Shown here: one piece after another, positions 11,247 through 20,395 of the stretch
Numbering within the stretch: position 1 is the stretch's first letter
Layout of the letters: each line of letters starts with the position of its first letter
Origin: Cellulomonas persica
Lineage (GTDB): Bacteria > Actinomycetota > Actinomycetes > Actinomycetales > Cellulomonadaceae
Length of the DNA: 64,000 bases
NCBI RefSeq assembly: GCF_007989825.1
Contig: NZ_BJUA01000007.1
Location: 124,001-188,000 of the forward strand
Direction: 5' to 3'
Notes under the pieces: generated by a model
The model's database searches: none
What the model was told of the DNA's origin: nothing
The model's input: only the letters and a program-made list of their open reading frames with translations
Program-made: the position numbers and the translations under genes

Positions 11247-12323
11247 TCAGGCCAGGCCGGCTTCGGACTGGGCCGCGAGCTGCTGCTTGGCGGCAGCCTC
11301 GCGGGCCTTGGCCATCTTGCGCTCCGACGGGATGCGCTTCTGACGCGGGTCGAACGCGTCGCGCAGGCCGTCACCGATGAAGTTGACGGTCAGCGCGATC
11401 ACCACGATGAACAGACCCGGCCACCAGAACAGCCAGGGCCGCGTCGAGAAGGCCTCCTGGTACATCTGGATGAGCTGGCCGAGCGAGATCGTCGGCGGCT
11501 GGATGCCGAAGCCCAGGTACGACAGCGCGGTCTCGAGCAGGATCGCCGAGCTCATGAGCAGCGTGGTGCTCACGATGATCGTGCCGATCGCGTTCGGCAG
11601 GATGTGCTTGAAGATGATCCGCCGGTTGCTCGCGCCCGCGACGCGCGCCGCGTCGACGAACTCACGCTCGCGCAACGCCAGGAACTCACCGCGCACGAGC
11701 CGCGCGAGGCTGGTCCACAGGACGATCCCGAGCGAGACCGCGAACAGCACACCCGAGACCTGGCCGGCGAGCTTGCCGATGACGGCGCCGATCACGATCG
11801 TCGGGACCGTGATGAACAGGTCGGTCGTGCGCATGAGGAACGTGTCGAGCCGCCCGCGGAAGAAGCCGGCGAGCGAGCCCACGAGCACGCCGATGCCGCA
11901 CGCGACGAGACCGATGATCACCATGACCATGAGCGAGGTCTGCACACCGTGCATGACCCGCGCGAACAGGTCACGACCCAGCTCGTCCTGGCCGAACGGG
12001 TGGGCGCCGAGGGCGAACCCCTCACCGCCGAGCCATGTCGGCAGCGTGAAAGTGGGTGCGCCGCCCGGGTTCACGACGTCGAGCGTCGTCTCGTAGCCGG
12101 TGTACTTCCACCAGCCGGGGACGGGCCCGAAGCCCACCGAGGAGAAGGCGAGCACGACGACCGCGATGAGGACACCGAGGCCCACCATCGCGCCCTTGTG
12201 CCGGAAGAACCGGCGACGGACGATCTGGCCCTGGGACAGTCCGACGACGTCCTTGAGCTCGATCTCGTTCTCGGTCCGCTCGTTGTGGTCGGCGGACAGC
12301 TGGGGGTCGGGAGAGGTGCTCAT
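11247..12323 (-). CDS. Oligopeptide-type ABC transporter permease (DppC/OppC family)
   Basis: The 358-residue permease has an N-terminal OppC_N helix (about 45-65) followed by the DppC-type periplasmic motif GQDELGRDLFARVMHG. Five further helices come next, with the EAA loop EREFVDAARVAGASNRRIIFKHILPN that docks on the ATPase. The C-terminus is charged. Its ATG overlaps the stop of the upstream permease in an ATGA tetranucleotide, so the two permeases are coupled. Together with the ATPase at 8672-10510 and lipoprotein at 14048-15913 it should import peptides or a related solute; the substrate cannot be read from sequence. Confidence 0.92.
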   Translation of the reverse strand: MSTSPDPQLSADHNERTENEIELKDVVGLSQGQIVRRRFFRHKGAMVGLGVLIAVVVLAFSSVGFGPVPGWWKYTGYETTLDVVNPGGAPTFTLPTWLGGEGFALGAHPFGQDELGRDLFARVMHGVQTSLMVMVIIGLVACGIGVLVGSLAGFFRGRLDTFLMRTTDLFITVPTIVIGAVIGKLAGQVSGVLFAVSLGIVLWTSLARLVRGEFLALREREFVDAARVAGASNRRIIFKHILPNAIGTIIVSTTLLMSSAILLETALSYLGFGIQPPTISLGQLIQMYQEAFSTRPWLFWWPGLFIVVIALTVNFIGDGLRDAFDPRQKRIPSERKMAKAREAAAKQQLAAQSEAGLA

Positions 12324-13858
12324 GCGTCCAACCGGATTCTCGGGTCGATCACCGCGTAGATGATGTCAGCGACGATGTTGGCGATGATGGCGAGCGACGC
12401 CGTGATGAGCAGGTACGCCATCACCGTGTCCTGCTCGGCCGCGTCGAGGGCGTGCACGAAGAGCTGCCCCATGCCGGGCCGGGCGAACACGGCCTCGGTG
12501 ATGACGGCACCGCCGATGAGGGTGATGACGTCGATCGGCACGATCGTCGCGAGCGGGATCAGCGTGTTGCGGAAGCCGTGCCGCACGACCACCACCCGCT
12601 CCGGCAGGCCCTTGGCGCGCGCGGTGCGGATGTAGTCCTGGTTCATCACCTCGAGCATGCTCGAGCGCGAGTACCGCGTGTAGGCGGCGAAGGCGATGAG
12701 CACGAGCGTCGCGGTCGGCAGGATCAGGTGCGTGAACGCGTCGAGCACCTGGACCCAGTAGTTGCCGCCGAGGCCCGGGGTCCGGTCGCCGAACGTCGGG
12801 ATCGGACGGCCGCCGAGCGCCTTGGAGTACGGAGGCCAGACCTGCATCACCTTGTCGACGAAGATCAGCGCGCCCATCACGAGCGCCACGGCGACGCCGA
12901 CCTTGGCCGACACACCCCAGTCCGGCCCGCCGTAGAGGCGACCGACGACCCAGCCGATCACGCCGGTCACGACCGCGAGCCCGACGAGGATCCAGAAGGT
13001 CCCCTCGCCGTCGACGCCGAAGGCGTCCGCCTTGAAGACGGTCTGCATCGGGAAGTACAGGACGAACCCGATCGCGACGACCGTCAGGGCGGTCCACAGC
13101 GCGCGGCGGTTCTGCAGGCCGGCGAACACGCCGACGATGGCGAACGCGACCGCGGCGCCGATCACGAGCAGCAGGATCGGGCCGATCTTGGGCTCGAGCC
13201 ACCAGTTCGACAGCTGCAGGTAGGCCAGCATGCCGGTGGTCGCGGCTGCGGCGATCAGGAACACCTGCACGCGGCGCCGCGGGGAGCCCCCGATCGCGAG
13301 CGACCAGAGCAGGCCCATCACGATGCCGACCACGGCGATCGTCGCCCAGGCCAGGTTAGGGTCCCGCAGGAAGTCGTTGAAGCCGATCGCGCCCCACTGC
13401 TTGAGCATCACCGCGACCCAGAACGAGGGCAGCGAGTACAGCAGGAAGGACAGGAAGATGATCAGGTAGTCGAACGTCGCGTACTGGCGCAGCGCGCTCA
13501 CGATGCCGACGGTGATGCCGAGCAGCAGCGAGAGGAACGTCGCGGCCGTCACGAGCTGCAGCGTGGAGATGATCGCGTGGCCGATCAGCGAGCTGACCGA
13601 CTCCCCGGTCTTCCACGCCACGCCCAGGTCGCCCTGCAGCACGTCGCCGAGCCACTGGAAGAAGCGGATGACCGGGCTGGTGTCCAGGTCGAGCAGCTCG
13701 ATGCGCGCAGCGATCAGCTGATCCTTGTTCGCAGCGGTGCTCTCGCGCAGGTCCTTCAACGGGTCGATCGCCGCGGCGACCAACAGATACATCAGAAATA
13801 GGGCCACGAACAACGTGGCAAGGCCGGCCAGGAGCCGGCGGGTGAGGAATCTCAGCAC
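12320..13858 (-). CDS. Oligopeptide-type ABC permease (DppB/OppB family) with large membrane insertion
   Basis: The N-terminus (RFLTRRLLAGLATLFVALF) and C-terminus (EAA loop ARAKGLPERVVVVRHGFRN, then FARPGMGQL) are canonical DppB. The protein is 512 residues, whereas the family is usually about 310-340. The excess is a hydrophobic insertion between about residues 160 and 362. It carries several extra helices and sits between the third canonical helix region (LYSLPSFWVAVML) and the loop GGNYWVQVLDAFTHLILP. GTG at 13858 is preferred over the longer frame because AAGAGGTAG precedes it at normal spacing. It is downstream of the solute-binding gene, past two hairpins. Confidence 0.9.
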   Translation of the reverse strand: MLRFLTRRLLAGLATLFVALFLMYLLVAAAIDPLKDLRESTAANKDQLIAARIELLDLDTSPVIRFFQWLGDVLQGDLGVAWKTGESVSSLIGHAIISTLQLVTAATFLSLLLGITVGIVSALRQYATFDYLIIFLSFLLYSLPSFWVAVMLKQWGAIGFNDFLRDPNLAWATIAVVGIVMGLLWSLAIGGSPRRRVQVFLIAAAATTGMLAYLQLSNWWLEPKIGPILLLVIGAAVAFAIVGVFAGLQNRRALWTALTVVAIGFVLYFPMQTVFKADAFGVDGEGTFWILVGLAVVTGVIGWVVGRLYGGPDWGVSAKVGVAVALVMGALIFVDKVMQVWPPYSKALGGRPIPTFGDRTPGLGGNYWVQVLDAFTHLILPTATLVLIAFAAYTRYSRSSMLEVMNQDYIRTARAKGLPERVVVVRHGFRNTLIPLATIVPIDVITLIGGAVITEAVFARPGMGQLFVHALDAAEQDTVMAYLLITASLAIIANIVADIIYAVIDPRIRLDA

Positions 13859-13944
13859 GGGTGGGCTACCTCTTGGTTCGGTGCACCGCGGTCCTGGGGA
13901 TCCTAGCCCCGACACGCGGTCCGGTCGTATCCGGTCGTGCACAC

Positions 13945-13982
13945 GCTCAGGGCGCTGGGATGGTGCTCCCAGCGCCCTGAGC
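13945..13982 (-). terminator. Intra-operon hairpin 1 between binding-protein and permease genes
   Basis: A perfect 16-bp inverted repeat (arms 13945-13960 and 13967-13982, beginning GCTCAGGGCG) encloses a 6-base loop. It lies after the binding-protein stop and 87 bp before the permease start on the minus strand. It probably attenuates readthrough or protects the upstream mRNA, as is known for binding-protein genes in ABC operons. Confidence 0.7.
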
Positions 13983-13999
13983 AGGAGTCACAGGCCGGC

Positions 14000-14040
14000 G
14001 ACACCCGCCTTCCCGACATTTCGTCGGGAAGGCGGGTGTC
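14000..14040 (-). terminator. Intra-operon hairpin 2 immediately after the binding-protein gene
   Basis: A perfect 18-bp inverted repeat (arms 14000-14017 and 14023-14040, GACACCCGCCTTCCCGAC on the first arm) has an ATTTC loop and starts eight bases after the binding-protein stop. It is the stronger of the two tandem hairpins. Confidence 0.75.
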
Positions 14041-14047
14041 ACGTGTG

Positions 14048-15913
14048 TCACTCCGAGGCAGCCTCTCCGGCCGTCCAGTTCCAGAAGCCGTAGAAGATCG
14101 TCGGGGCGATCGTCAGCTTCGAGACGTTGCCGATCTTCTCCGGGTTCCAGGCGGTGACGCCGGGGAACTGGAAGATCGTCACACCGAACGCGTCCTTGAC
14201 GAGCTCGGCCTCGACCGCGGTCAGGATCTTCTCCTGCTCGGCCGGGTCGGTCTCGACCTGGAGCTTGTCGAACTCGGCGTCGACCGTCGCGTTCGAGTAG
14301 CCGTAGAAGTTGTTCGTCGCGCCGGTGCGGTAGTTCGCGTCCGACTCGGTCACGGCCGTCGAGGTCGACTGCCAGCCGAACAGCGCTGCGTCGTAGAAGT
14401 CGGTCGCGTTCGACAGGTCCGTGCCCCAGTCGGTCTGGACCTCGTAGGGAACCGCGGTGATGCCGGCCTCGGCGGCGGACGCCTTGATCAGCTCGAACTG
14501 GTTCGTACGGCGCGTGTTGTTCGGGTCGAACAGGACGCGGACCGTCGGGTTGGCGACGCCGACCTCGGCGAGGAGCGCCTTGGCGCCGTCGATGTCGACC
14601 TCGCCGTACGCCTCGGCCTGGCCGTTGCCCGCGACGATGCCGTCGTACATCGGCGAACCGGGGACGACCGTGTACGAGTCACGCGTCGTGGTCATGGTCG
14701 GGTCGAGCGGCGTGATGAGCTTGTCGACGATCGCCTGACGCGGGATCGTCTTGAGGAAGGCCTGGCGGACCTTGAGCGCCTTGTCCGCGTCGCCGCCGTA
14801 GGTGGCCGGGTCGAACGGGCCGCCGTTGGCGAACTGCAGGTCGACGTGCTCGTAGGTGCCCTCGGCGCCGGTCGAGACCTCGACACCGTCGAGCTTCTGG
14901 ACCGCCGTCAGCAGGTCGGCCGTGGCCTGCGGGTTGATGAGGTCGACCTCACCGTTCTGCAGCGCCTGGACCTGACCCATCGGGTCGCCGTTGTAGCGGA
15001 CCGTGACCTTGTTGATCGCGGCCTTGTGGTCACCCTTGTAGTCGGGGTTCGCCGTCAGGGTGATGTACTGGTCCTTCACGAACTCCGTGATGGTGTACGC
15101 ACCTGAGGTGACCAGCAGGTTCTTGTCGGCCTCGGCCGGCATCTGCGCGAAGTTGAAGTCCGTGCTCCAGACCTTGGCGATCTTGGAGAGCGTCGCGCTG
15201 TCGTTGTCCTGGATCGCCTTGACGACGGCGTCCTGCGCCTCGACGCCGTCCTCGATCGCCAGCGCGCGCTGGCCGACGACGTGGGCCGGGAGGTTCATCG
15301 AGATGGCCGTCTCCCAGTCGGCGAACGGCTTGTCGTAGGTCAGCGTGATCGACTTGCCGTCGATCTCCGGGACCTGCGTCACGAGGGCCATCGCCGGGCT
15401 CGCGGCGTCGAAGTAGACGCCCGCGTCGAGCTCGTCCTGGTTGGTGATCTCGCCCGTCTCGGGGTCGGTCTCCGCCTCGACGTTCGTGTACTTGCCGCTC
15501 TGGGCGGCCCACTCCAGCAGGAGGTCGGCCGGGCCGGCGGGCGTGCCGTCGGACCACACCGCCGTGTCGGCGAACGTGTACTTGATCTGCAGCGGGTCGT
15601 CCGAGATCTTCTCGTACGAGCCGAACGACTTGTCCTGAACCAGGTTCAGTTCCTCGTCGTAGTAGTTGAAGCCCGCGTTCAGCATGTACAGGATGACGTT
15701 GTTCGCCGTCGCGTTGCCGGTCATGCTCGTGCCGTTGGCCGAGTAGAACGGCTGGTTCCACGCGATGTTGACCGCGCTGTCCTGGCTGATGCCGGCGTTG
15801 TCGTCGCCCTTGGTCGGGTCGTCGCCGGTGTCGCCGTCGCTCGAGCACGCGGCGAGCGACAGGGCGCTCACGGCGGCGACCGCAGCCAGTGCGGCCTTAC
15901 GGGTGATCCTCAA
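14048..15913 (-). CDS. ABC transporter substrate-binding lipoprotein, family 5 (peptide type)
   Basis: This extracellular lipoprotein captures the substrate for the DppBC-type importer. The signal peptide ends in LAAC (Cys23) and is followed by an Asp/Gly/Ser-rich linker. The SBP_bac_5 core (about residues 45-620) includes VWSDGTPAGPADLLLEWAAQSG and a C-terminal APTIFYGFWNW. The start is TTG at 15913, set by a perfect AGGAGG five bases upstream; the longer frame from 16018 lacks such a site and would mask the signal peptide. Length is 621 residues, longer than the usual 520-560. A 430-bp upstream region should hold the operon promoter. Confidence 0.93.
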   Translation of the reverse strand: MRITRKAALAAVAAVSALSLAACSSDGDTGDDPTKGDDNAGISQDSAVNIAWNQPFYSANGTSMTGNATANNVILYMLNAGFNYYDEELNLVQDKSFGSYEKISDDPLQIKYTFADTAVWSDGTPAGPADLLLEWAAQSGKYTNVEAETDPETGEITNQDELDAGVYFDAASPAMALVTQVPEIDGKSITLTYDKPFADWETAISMNLPAHVVGQRALAIEDGVEAQDAVVKAIQDNDSATLSKIAKVWSTDFNFAQMPAEADKNLLVTSGAYTITEFVKDQYITLTANPDYKGDHKAAINKVTVRYNGDPMGQVQALQNGEVDLINPQATADLLTAVQKLDGVEVSTGAEGTYEHVDLQFANGGPFDPATYGGDADKALKVRQAFLKTIPRQAIVDKLITPLDPTMTTTRDSYTVVPGSPMYDGIVAGNGQAEAYGEVDIDGAKALLAEVGVANPTVRVLFDPNNTRRTNQFELIKASAAEAGITAVPYEVQTDWGTDLSNATDFYDAALFGWQSTSTAVTESDANYRTGATNNFYGYSNATVDAEFDKLQVETDPAEQEKILTAVEAELVKDAFGVTIFQFPGVTAWNPEKIGNVSKLTIAPTIFYGFWNWTAGEAASE

Positions 15914-16343
15914 TTGATCCTCCTGGATGAAGGTGGCAGATCCTGCCGGGCACTCCGGTGCCGAGCACGGGCGCGACCGGGCGGCAGACCCACCAGGGTT
16001 GCGGTCAACGTTAGTCAAGCAAATTCAGGCAAAGCGTCCCGGTCGGGTCGCAGGGGCTGATCGTTACCCGATTGATACTGACCAGTAAGTCTCACCATGT
16101 GAGACCGTGGCAGCGGATCGTCCCGAATTCTTCCCCTTTTCCAGCACGAACTCCGTCCAGAGGGCGTCAAATCGTCGGACGGATCCGCGCGAGTGTGTTA
16201 AGGGCATGTCACACGCCCGACACACGCATGACACACGGGCGTCACGGCGCGAGCCCCCCGCGAGGCCCGGCGCAGCCGCGCAGGCCGCCGCCAGACCCGT
16301 CGCGCACGGCGCATCGACGCCCTGACCTGCGCACAATACGGAC
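15914..16343. promoter_or_regulatory. 430-bp divergent intergenic region with palindrome
   Basis: No convincing coding frame is seen. The region holds a 17-bp palindrome GTCTCACCATGTGAGAC (16089-16105), and two GTCAA direct repeats one helical turn apart (16004-16008, 16014-16018; TTGAC on the minus strand). A CACACG-rich stretch lies around 16208-16235. It should contain the promoter of the minus-strand importer operon and that of the plus-strand nitroreductase. I could not assign clear -35/-10 boxes. Confidence 0.5.
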
Positions 16344-16835
16344 GTGCACCTCACCGACCTCGCGCGCCGCGCCTCCCGCACCCGCTGGTTCGCCGCCCTC
16401 GGTCGGTCGGCGTCCCGCCTCGACCGTCGGCTGCAGCGCGCGACCGACGGTCGGTGGACCGTCATGGGCCGCGCACGCCTCCCCCAGCTCGTGCTCACCA
16501 CGCGCGGCCGGCGCACGGGAGCGCCGCGCGAGGTCGTGCTGCTGCACGCCGTCGACGGCGACGCGTGGGTCGTGCTCGCGTCCAACTGGGGCCAGGCCCA
16601 CCACCCCGCGTGGGCGCTCAACCTGCTTGCGGAGCCTCGCGCGCAGGTCACGGTCCGTGGTCGCACGACGCCCGTGGTCGCGCGCGTCGCGTCGCACGAC
16701 GAGGCCGAGCGGCTGCTGCCGCGCATGCGCGCGCTCTGGCCGGGGTACGAGGCCTACGAGCAGCGCGCGGGCCGCGACCTGTACCTGTTCGTGCTGGAGC
16801 CGGTCCCTGCCGGGGACGACGAGCGCAGCCACTGA
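16344..16835 (+). CDS. Nitroreductase/F420-dependent quinone reductase family (Ddn-like) protein
   Basis: The 163-residue split-barrel protein matches the deazaflavin (F420)-dependent nitroreductase family (PF04075). Evidence is the segment LPQLVLTTRGRRTGAPREV, then WVVLASNWGQAHHPAWALNL, then a tail with WPGYEAYEQRAGR. Family members use F420H2 to reduce quinones or nitro compounds in the cytoplasm or at the membrane. The N-terminal 30 residues are basic and amphipathic, as in Ddn. Start is GTG. It is monocistronic between the importer promoter region and the GH3 gene. Whether the host makes F420 is not shown by this window. Confidence 0.85.
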   Translation: MHLTDLARRASRTRWFAALGRSASRLDRRLQRATDGRWTVMGRARLPQLVLTTRGRRTGAPREVVLLHAVDGDAWVVLASNWGQAHHPAWALNLLAEPRAQVTVRGRTTPVVARVASHDEAERLLPRMRALWPGYEAYEQRAGRDLYLFVLEPVPAGDDERSH

Positions 16836-16952
16836 CCTCTCCGCGGTCGCGAGCGTGCTGACGGGCGGGCGCCGACAGGCTCCCCGCGTACCCGTCGAGA
16901 CCCTCGACACCTACCACGCGGTAAGTGATTGTGGTCTACTCTCGTCCCGACG

Positions 16953-16966
16953 TGGAAACGCTCCCG
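16953..16966. promoter_or_regulatory. CebR/CelR-like operator upstream of GH3 gene
   Basis: TGGAAACGCTCCCG matches 11 of 14 positions of TGGGAGCGCTCCCA, the established operator of the LacI-family cellulose-utilisation regulators CebR (Streptomyces) and CelR (Thermobifida). It lies 90 bp before the GH3 start and just downstream of a possible TACTCT -10 box (16937-16942), a position suited to repression. Confidence 0.65.
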
Positions 16967-17055
16967 CAAGGCCGTGCGACGCCGCACGAGCCCGCGCCGG
17001 GGCCGCGCTGCGACCAGCGCCACCGTCGCCCTGATCGTCGTCGTAAGGACCCGTC

Positions 17056-19389
17056 GTGACCACTTCTCACGAGACCACCTCGGTCGAGACCACCGCTGCC
17101 GACCTGGACGCCGCGTACCTCGACCCCGCGCTGCCCGTCGCGGACCGCGTCGCCGACCTCGTCGGCCGCATGACGCTCGCCGAGAAGGTCGGGCAGATGA
17201 TGCAGCTCGACCCGCGCGGCTCGGTGCGCGGCCTCATCGAGGAGCAGCACGTCGGCTCGATCCTGCACACCTCACCCGCGCTGGTGCGCGAGGCGCACGC
17301 GATCACCGCGGGCACGCGCCTGCGCATCCCGCTGCTCATCGCCGAGGACTGCATCCACGGGCACTCGTTCTTCGAGGGCGCGACGATCTTCCCGACGCAG
17401 CTCGGCATGGCGGCGTCCTGGAACCCCGAGCTCGTCGAGCGCGCCGCGCGCATCACCGCGGTCGAGGTCGCCGCGACGGGCATCCACTGGACGTTCTCCC
17501 CCGTGCTCTGCATCGCGCGGGACCTGCGCTGGGGCCGCGTCTCCGAGACGTTCGGCGAGGACCCGTTCCTCATCGGCGAGCTCGCGTCCGCCATGGTCAA
17601 GGGCTACCAGGGGCACGGCCTGACCGACCCGACCGCGATCCTCGCGACCGCCAAGCACTTCGCCGGCTACTCCGAGACGCAGGGTGGTCGCGACGCGACC
17701 GAGGCCGACATCTCGCGCCGCAAGCTCACCGCGTGGTTCCTGCCGCCGTTCGAGCGCGTCGCGCGCGAGGGCTGCGCGACGTTCATGCTCGGCTACCAGT
17801 CGATGGACGGCACTCCCATCACCGTCAACGACTGGCTGCTGACCGACGTCCTGCGCGGCGAGTGGGGCTACACCGGCACGCTCGTGACCGACTGGGACAA
17901 CGTCGGCCGCATGGTCTGGGAGCAGCAGATCCAGCCCGACTACGCGCACGCCGCCGCCGCCGCGGTCAGGGCGGGCAACGACGTCATCATGACGACGCCA
18001 CAGTTCTTCGAGGGTGCGCAGGAGGCCGTCGCCTCCGGGCTGCTCGACGAGGCCGCGATCGACGCCGCCGTCGCGCGCATCCTCACGCTCAAGTTCGAGC
18101 TCGGCCTGTTCGAGGACCCGCGCCGCCCCGACGACGCGCGCATCGCGCAGGTGCTCGGCATCCCCGAGCACGAGTCGGTCAACCTCGAGCTCACGCGTCG
18201 GTCGGTCGTGCTGCTGCGCAACGAGGGCGTCCTGCCGCTCGCGGGCGGCTGCACGGCGGGCGACGACGAGCGTGCCGTCGCGCCCGCGGGCGCCGAGCGC
18301 AAGCGCGTGCTCGTCGTCGGCCCGAACGCGCACGACACCGACGCGCAGCTCGGCGACTGGGCCGGCCGCTCGGGTCAGGTGGACTGGCTGCCCGACGGCC
18401 AGCCGCGCCACATGATCGAGACCGTGCTCGACGGCCTGCGCCGCCGCACCCCCGAGGGCTGGGAGGTGTCCTACGCGCGCGGCGCCGACATCCTCACGCT
18501 CGCGCCCGACCCCGAGGGCGATTTCTTCCCCGACGGGCAGCCGCGCCCGCAGGTCGTCATGCCGTGCGAGCCCGACGAGGCGCTCATCGCGGAGGCCGTC
18601 GCCGCGGCGCAGGAGTCCGACTACGTCGTCGCCGTCGTCGGCGACCGCATCGAGCTGATCGGCGAGGGCCGCTCGACCGCGACGCTCGAGCTCATCGGCG
18701 GGCAGGTCGCGCTGCTCGACGCGCTCGCCGCGACCGGCACGCCGCTGGTCGTCGTGCTCGTCGCGTCCAAGCCGCACGTGCTGCCCGACTCGGCGCTGCA
18801 CGCCGACGCCGTGGTCTGGGCCGCGAACCCGGGCATGCGCGGCGGGCAGGCGATCGCCGAGATCCTGCTCGGCCTCGTGGAGCCGTCCGGCCGCCTGCCC
18901 CTCACGTTCGCGCGGCACGTCGGCCAGCAGCCCACGTTCTACAACCAGCTGCGCGGCCAGCACGGCACGCGGTACGCCGACCTCACGCAGCGCCCCGCGT
19001 TCGCGTTCGGCCACGGCCTGAGCTACACGACCCTCGAGTACGACGACCTCCAGGTGCTCACGCCGGCCGTCGGCCCGTCCGACGAGGTGCGGGCGCGCGT
19101 GACGCTGCGCAACACGGGCTCACGGCCCGCGCTGGAGACCGTGCAGGTGTACGTGAGCGACCTCGTGACCACCACGATGTGGGCCGAGTCCGAGCTCAAG
19201 GCGTACCGCCAGGTCACGGTCGAGCCCGGCCAGAGCGTCGTCGTCGACCTCACGCTGCCCGTCTCCGCGTGCTCGATCGTCGACGCCCAGGCGCGCCGCG
19301 TCGTCGAGCCCGGTGAGTTCGAGCTGCGCGTCGGCCCGTCGTCGGTGCGCGAGTCGCAGCTCACCGCGCGGTTCACCGTCGAGGGCTGA
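17056..19389 (+). CDS. Glycoside hydrolase family 3 beta-glucosidase/xylosidase, cytoplasmic
   Basis: The 777-residue enzyme should release terminal beta-linked glucose or xylose from imported oligosaccharides. It lacks a signal peptide. Layout: GH3 N-terminal barrel (about 30-370) with KHFAGYSETQGGRD; catalytic nucleophile Asp279 in LVTDWDN; GH3 C-terminal domain (about 385-640) beginning RRSVVLLRNEGVLPL; and a fibronectin-III-like domain (about 685-770). The substrate loop reads IAEDCIHGHSFFEGATIFP, the BglX-type variant. The GTG start follows an AAGGA site. The CebR-like operator upstream suggests cello-oligosaccharide control. Beta-glucosidase and beta-xylosidase cannot be told apart from sequence alone. 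Confidence 0.93.
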   Translation: MTTSHETTSVETTAADLDAAYLDPALPVADRVADLVGRMTLAEKVGQMMQLDPRGSVRGLIEEQHVGSILHTSPALVREAHAITAGTRLRIPLLIAEDCIHGHSFFEGATIFPTQLGMAASWNPELVERAARITAVEVAATGIHWTFSPVLCIARDLRWGRVSETFGEDPFLIGELASAMVKGYQGHGLTDPTAILATAKHFAGYSETQGGRDATEADISRRKLTAWFLPPFERVAREGCATFMLGYQSMDGTPITVNDWLLTDVLRGEWGYTGTLVTDWDNVGRMVWEQQIQPDYAHAAAAAVRAGNDVIMTTPQFFEGAQEAVASGLLDEAAIDAAVARILTLKFELGLFEDPRRPDDARIAQVLGIPEHESVNLELTRRSVVLLRNEGVLPLAGGCTAGDDERAVAPAGAERKRVLVVGPNAHDTDAQLGDWAGRSGQVDWLPDGQPRHMIETVLDGLRRRTPEGWEVSYARGADILTLAPDPEGDFFPDGQPRPQVVMPCEPDEALIAEAVAAAQESDYVVAVVGDRIELIGEGRSTATLELIGGQVALLDALAATGTPLVVVLVASKPHVLPDSALHADAVVWAANPGMRGGQAIAEILLGLVEPSGRLPLTFARHVGQQPTFYNQLRGQHGTRYADLTQRPAFAFGHGLSYTTLEYDDLQVLTPAVGPSDEVRARVTLRNTGSRPALETVQVYVSDLVTTTMWAESELKAYRQVTVEPGQSVVVDLTLPVSACSIVDAQARRVVEPGEFELRVGPSSVRESQLTARFTVEG

Positions 19390-19479
19390 GTCACGTCTCG
19401 AACGCTGCCTGGTCACGGCCTGGCAACGACCTGCGCCGGTTCGGGTCGCAGCGGCCCGGCACCGGCTACGGTTGCGGCC

Positions 19480-19836
19480 ATGCAGGTTCAGGTCATCGGC
19501 GACCACCGCGTCCTGGTGCTCCCCCGCACCGGTCCCTCCCTCGGCGCGAGCGAGGCGAACGACCTCGTCGGCGACGCCTGGGGCTACGACGCGAGCGTCG
19601 TGGCCGTCCCGGTGGAGCGGCTCGACCCGGCGTTCTTCCAGCTGAGCTCGGGCGTGGCCGGCGAGATCACGCAGAAGCTCGTCAACTACCGCCTGCACCT
19701 CGCGGTCGTCGGCGACGTCAGCGAGCACGTGGCTGCGAGCGACGCGCTGCGTGCGTTCGTCGTCGAGTCCAACCGGGGACGGCACGTGTGGTTCGTCGCG
19801 GACGACGACGAGCTCACCGAGCGGCTGGCGGGCTGA
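19480..19836 (+). CDS. DUF4180 family protein
   Basis: The 118-residue product matches DUF4180: a central EANDLVGDAWGYDASVVAVPVERLDPAFFQLSSGVAGEI-like block (residues about 25-63), then LVNYRLHLAVVGD and a C-terminal ESNRGRHVWFVADDDEL. The domain resembles STAS-like small proteins but has no established function. It is 90 bp after the GH3 gene with its own ATG, and convergent with the DUF2200 gene. Confidence 0.8.
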   Translation: MQVQVIGDHRVLVLPRTGPSLGASEANDLVGDAWGYDASVVAVPVERLDPAFFQLSSGVAGEITQKLVNYRLHLAVVGDVSEHVAASDALRAFVVESNRGRHVWFVADDDELTERLAG

Positions 19837-19888
19837 CGCAGGTCGGGGCCGCTCGACGCCGGTGCGGGCGTCGGCAGGTGCCGTCGGG

Positions 19889-20251
19889 TCAGCCGACCTT
19901 CTCCCCGCGCAGGATCGAGGTCATCTTCTTGCCGCGCGCGAGCTCGTCGACGAGCTTGTCCGCCCAGCGCACCTTCTGCATGAACGGGTCGGTGATCTCC
20001 TCGACGCGGTAGCCGCAGATCACGCCCGTGATCAGGCGCGCGTCCGGGTTCATCCCCGGGGCCTGCGCGAAGAACGTCTCCAGGTCCACCTCGGCGGCGA
20101 CCGCGCGGTCCAGCCCCGCCTCGTCGTAGCCCGTGAGCCACGTGAGCACCTCGCGCAGCTCGTCCGTGCTGCGCCCCTTGCGCTCGACCTTCGTGACGTA
20201 GAGCTCGTAGATGCTCGCGAACGTCATGCGTCGGACCCTGTCGTCCGCCAT
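19889..20251 (-). CDS. DUF2200 family protein
   Basis: This 120-residue protein matches DUF2200 with FASIYELYVTKVERKGRSTDEL (residues 11-32), EVLTWLTGYD, and FFAQAPGMNPDARLITGVICGYRVEEI. Function is unknown; family members are small soluble proteins thought to be transcriptional or stress-linked without proof. ATG at 20251 has GAGG upstream, and an internal ATG at residue 9 is an alternative. The much longer frame upstream runs antisense through the drug exporter gene and is not real. Confidence 0.82.
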   Translation of the reverse strand: MADDRVRRMTFASIYELYVTKVERKGRSTDELREVLTWLTGYDEAGLDRAVAAEVDLETFFAQAPGMNPDARLITGVICGYRVEEITDPFMQKVRWADKLVDELARGKKMTSILRGEKVG

Positions 20252-20395
20252 CTCGGCCACCCGCCCCTCGTCGTCGCTGGTCGTCGGTGCTGCTGGTCGT
20301 CGGTGCTCGTCGTCCGCGGCACACCCACCCGATCCCATGCTGCCAGCCGCGGCGGGGCCCGGGCGGTCCGGCTCGGGAGCGGGCCCCCACGACAG

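Noticed and set aside
16107-16325. Possible 72-codon gene in the importer promoter region
   Set aside because: No ribosome site, no recognisable motif, and it ends inside a repeat-rich tract; treated as non-coding.
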